Shown here: in pieces, positions 3,946 through 5,656 of the stretch
Layout of the letters: every line of letters starts with the position of its first letter
How positions within the stretch are numbered: position 1 is the stretch's first letter
Source: Acuticoccus sp039189655
GTDB taxonomy: Bacteria; Pseudomonadota; Alphaproteobacteria; Rhizobiales; Amorphaceae
Assembly (NCBI GenBank): GCA_039189655.1
Contig: JBCCYN010000207.1
Coordinates: 1-5,656, forward strand
Direction: 5' to 3'
Length of the DNA stretch: 5,656 nt
Notes under the pieces: model-generated
The model's database searches: none
The model's input: only the letters and a program-made list of their open reading frames with translations
Told to the model about the DNA's origin: nothing
Program-made: the position numbers and the translations under genes

Positions 3946-5656
3946 ATGACGGGTGAACTCATCGGCGAGCTCATCCTTTGGATCATCGCGGCGGTCATCG
4001 TCGTTTTCGTCGTCTACTGGGTGATGAACTGGCTTTACCGGCGATCGACCAAGGAAACAGCCTTCGTACGCACCGGTTTTCTGGGCGAAAAGGTGGTGAT
4101 CGACGGGGGCGCCTTCGTGTGGCCCATCATCCACGACATCACGCCGGTGGCCATGAACACGCTGCCGCTGGAGGTGATCCGCAACCGCGAGAGCGCCCTC
4201 ATCACCAAGGACCGCATGCGCGTGGACGTGGAGGCGGAGTTTTACGTGCGCGTACGCCCCTCCCGGGAGGCGGTTTCCCGGGCCGCATCCACCCTTGGCC
4301 GGCGCACCACCGACACCGAAAACCTTCATCCGCTCCTCGCCGGTAAATTCGAATCCGCCCTGCGCACGGCGGCGGCCGAAATGCCCATGGGCGACATCCA
4401 CGAGCAGCGCGGCAGCTATGTGGCCCGGGTGAAAGACCTCGCCCAGGAGGCGTTGGAGCAAAACGGTCTTGAACTGGAATCGGTGGCCATCAAGGACATC
4501 GACCAGACCGCGCTCGAATACTTCAACCCCTCCAACCGCTTTGACGCCGAGGGTCTCACCGAACTCATCCGCGAGATCGAAGCGCGCCGGACCCTGCGCA
4601 ACGAGATCGAACAAGACTCCATGATCCGCATCCGCGCCCGCAACCTTGAGGCGGAAAAGGAAGCGCTGAACATTGAGCGCGATTCCGAAGAGGCGCGCCT
4701 TGACCAGGAGCGGGAAGTAGAATTCCGCCGCGCCCAGCAACGGGCCGAAATCGCCCGGGAACGGGCCGAGCGCGACACTGAGGCCGAGCGGGCGCAAATC
4801 ACCGCGCGCGAAAACATCGAACTTGCAAAAATTTCTAACGACCAGTCCATCGCCGAGGTGCGCATCCAATCCGAGCGGGAAATCCGCCAGCGCGAGATCG
4901 ACCGGCAAAAGACCCTTGATGCGGCGGAGATCGCAAGCCGCCAGGAAACCGATACGGCCCGCATTTCCCAAGAGCGCGCGGTCTCAGAAGCCCGCATCAC
5001 CTCCCAGCAGGACGTCGAAGCCCGGGAAATCGCCCGCCGCAGGCTCATCGACGAGACCGAGATCGCCGCCCAGGAGGCGACGGACCGGGCCCGCATCGAG
5101 CAAGAACGCAGTGTCGCCCAGGCCCGCATCGAAAACGAGCAGGACACCCGCGCCCGGGAAATTGAGCGCACCCGTGCCCTGGAGGCGGCCGAAATCGCCG
5201 CCCGGGAGGAAACCGAGAAGGCCCGCATTGCCCAGGACCGCGCCATCGTCGAAGCGCGCCTTGCGAGCGAAGAAGACACCCGCCGGCGCGAAATCGCCCG
5301 CAACAAGTCCGTGGACGAGGCGGAGATTTCGGCCCGGGAAAGTATTGAGAAAATGCGCATTGCCGAAGCGGCCGGCACTTCTGAAGAGCGCATTTCCAGC
5401 GACCGCCGGGTGCGCGAACTGGAAATCAGCCGCCAGCAGGCCATTGAGGCGGCCGAGGAAGCCGCACGCGAGGCCATCGAAGCGGCAAAAATTGCCCGCG
5501 AACGGGCGGTGGCGGCCGAGCGCATCGCCTACGAGCAGGACGTGCGCAGCCGCGAAATTGCACGCGGCCAGGCGGTGGACGAGGCTGAGCTTTCGGCCCG
5601 CGAAACGGTGGAGGCCGCCCGCATCAGTCTCGACCGCAAGATCGACGAAGAGCGTA
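3946..5656 (+). CDS. Flotillin/YqiK-type SPFH membrane protein with a long hendecad-repeat arm (3' end outside window)
   Basis: The frame is open from the ATG to the window edge (570 codons, no stop). Residues about 8-30 form one membrane helix. Residues about 33-200 form the SPFH (band 7) domain, with YqiK-like motifs: AFVRTGFLGEKVVIDGG (39-55), LITKDRMRVDV (85-95), LAGKFESALR (131-140), NGLELESV (173-180) and YFNPSNRFDAEGL (192-204). From about 215 the chain is one continuous charged helix without Pro, Cys, Trp or His. From 228 it follows a strict 44-residue repeat. Flotillins are thought to form ring- or cage-like oligomers on the inner membrane and to organise membrane microdomains. E. 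coli YqiK, at about 553 residues, is complete; this protein at 570 has not yet reached the usual Ala/Glu-rich flotillin C-terminal domain, so its arm is longer. YqiK genes often neighbour an NfeD/YqiJ gene; none lies upstream here. The family assignment is firm; the exact cellular role is unknown. Confidence 0.93.
   Translation, partial: MTGELIGELILWIIAAVIVVFVVYWVMNWLYRRSTKETAFVRTGFLGEKVVIDGGAFVWPIIHDITPVAMNTLPLEVIRNRESALITKDRMRVDVEAEFYVRVRPSREAVSRAASTLGRRTTDTENLHPLLAGKFESALRTAAAEMPMGDIHEQRGSYVARVKDLAQEALEQNGLELESVAIKDIDQTALEYFNPSNRFDAEGLTELIREIEARRTLRNEIEQDSMIRIRARNLEAEKEALNIERDSEEARLDQEREVEFRRAQQRAEIARERAERDTEAERAQITARENIELAKISNDQSIAEVRIQSEREIRQREIDRQKTLDAAEIASRQETDTARISQERAVSEARITSQQDVEAREIARRRLIDETEIAAQEATDRARIEQERSVAQARIENEQDTRAREIERTRALEAAEIAAREETEKARIAQDRAIVEARLASEEDTRRREIARNKSVDEAEISARESIEKMRIAEAAGTSEERISSDRRVRELEISRQQAIEAAEEAAREAIEAAKIARERAVAAERIAYEQDVRSREIARGQAVDEAELSARETVEAARISLDRKIDEER
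4627..5656 (+). repeat. 132-bp (44-residue) tandem repeats encoding the flotillin coiled-coil arm
   Basis: Units start at residues 228, 272, 316, 360, 404, 448, 492 and 536 (bases 4627, 4759, 4891, 5023, 5155, 5287, 5419 and 5551). The last is cut at 35 residues by the window edge. Spacing is exactly 44 residues with no insertion or deletion. Each unit has four 11-residue quarters of the types REIAR..., AEIAARE..., ARIAQER... and ARIxxEQD..., with Ile or Leu usually at the third position. The first two units are more degenerate. Units differ at the DNA level, so the repeats are old and maintained by protein structure. Confidence 0.9.

Noticed and set aside
3883..4971. 362-codon minus-strand frame
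   Set aside because: Antisense to the SPFH domain and first arm repeats of the flotillin, whose plus-strand identity is certain.
4416..5525. 369-codon Ser/Arg-rich minus-strand frame
   Set aside because: It is the antisense of the flotillin repeat region; the absence of stops follows from the regular codon pattern of the plus-strand hendecads.
4627..5656. CRISPR-like array from regular 132-bp periodicity
   Set aside because: The repeats are diverged, in frame and explained by the coiled-coil protein; there are no identical repeats separated by unique spacers.

Overview
This GC-rich window looks like part of a bacterial, probably alphaproteobacterial, contig. The taxonomic guess rests on the Na+-NQR and flotillin protein sequences and on the base composition; it is an inference, with no database check. 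The left end is very likely chimeric.

Layout: (1) Positions 1 to about 233 encode, on the minus strand, an internal piece of a FadB/FadJ-type 3-hydroxyacyl-CoA dehydrogenase. (2) From about 208 the plus strand becomes NqrD without its N-terminus. Its C-terminal part is present twice: two adjacent 258-bp copies, 76% identical in DNA and about 90% identical in protein. This reads as two different nqrD genes joined together rather than a recent duplication. (3) nqrE (1038-1646) and nqrF (1661-2881) follow as intact, tightly packed genes, the tail of an nqrABCDEF operon for the sodium-pumping NADH:quinone oxidoreductase. (4) About 1.06 kb (2882-3945) has no convincing gene. It holds hairpins just after nqrF, a cluster of small hairpins (two with GNRA tetraloops) around 3506-3696, and a three-copy 18-19 bp direct repeat at 3802-3857. 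(5) From 3946 to the right edge runs an open-ended flotillin/YqiK-type SPFH protein. Its coiled-coil arm is built from regular 44-residue repeats (four 11-residue hendecads each) and continues past the window.

How the parts work together: NqrD, NqrE and NqrF are subunits of one membrane complex. NqrF takes electrons from NADH through FAD and a 2Fe-2S cluster. NqrD and NqrE are membrane subunits that share an intramembrane iron centre. The flotillin is a separate transcription unit concerned with membrane organisation and has no evident link to NQR. No defence system, CRISPR array, tRNA, rRNA or transposase was seen. The most interesting items are the mosaic nqrD end and the very regular hendecad arm of the flotillin.
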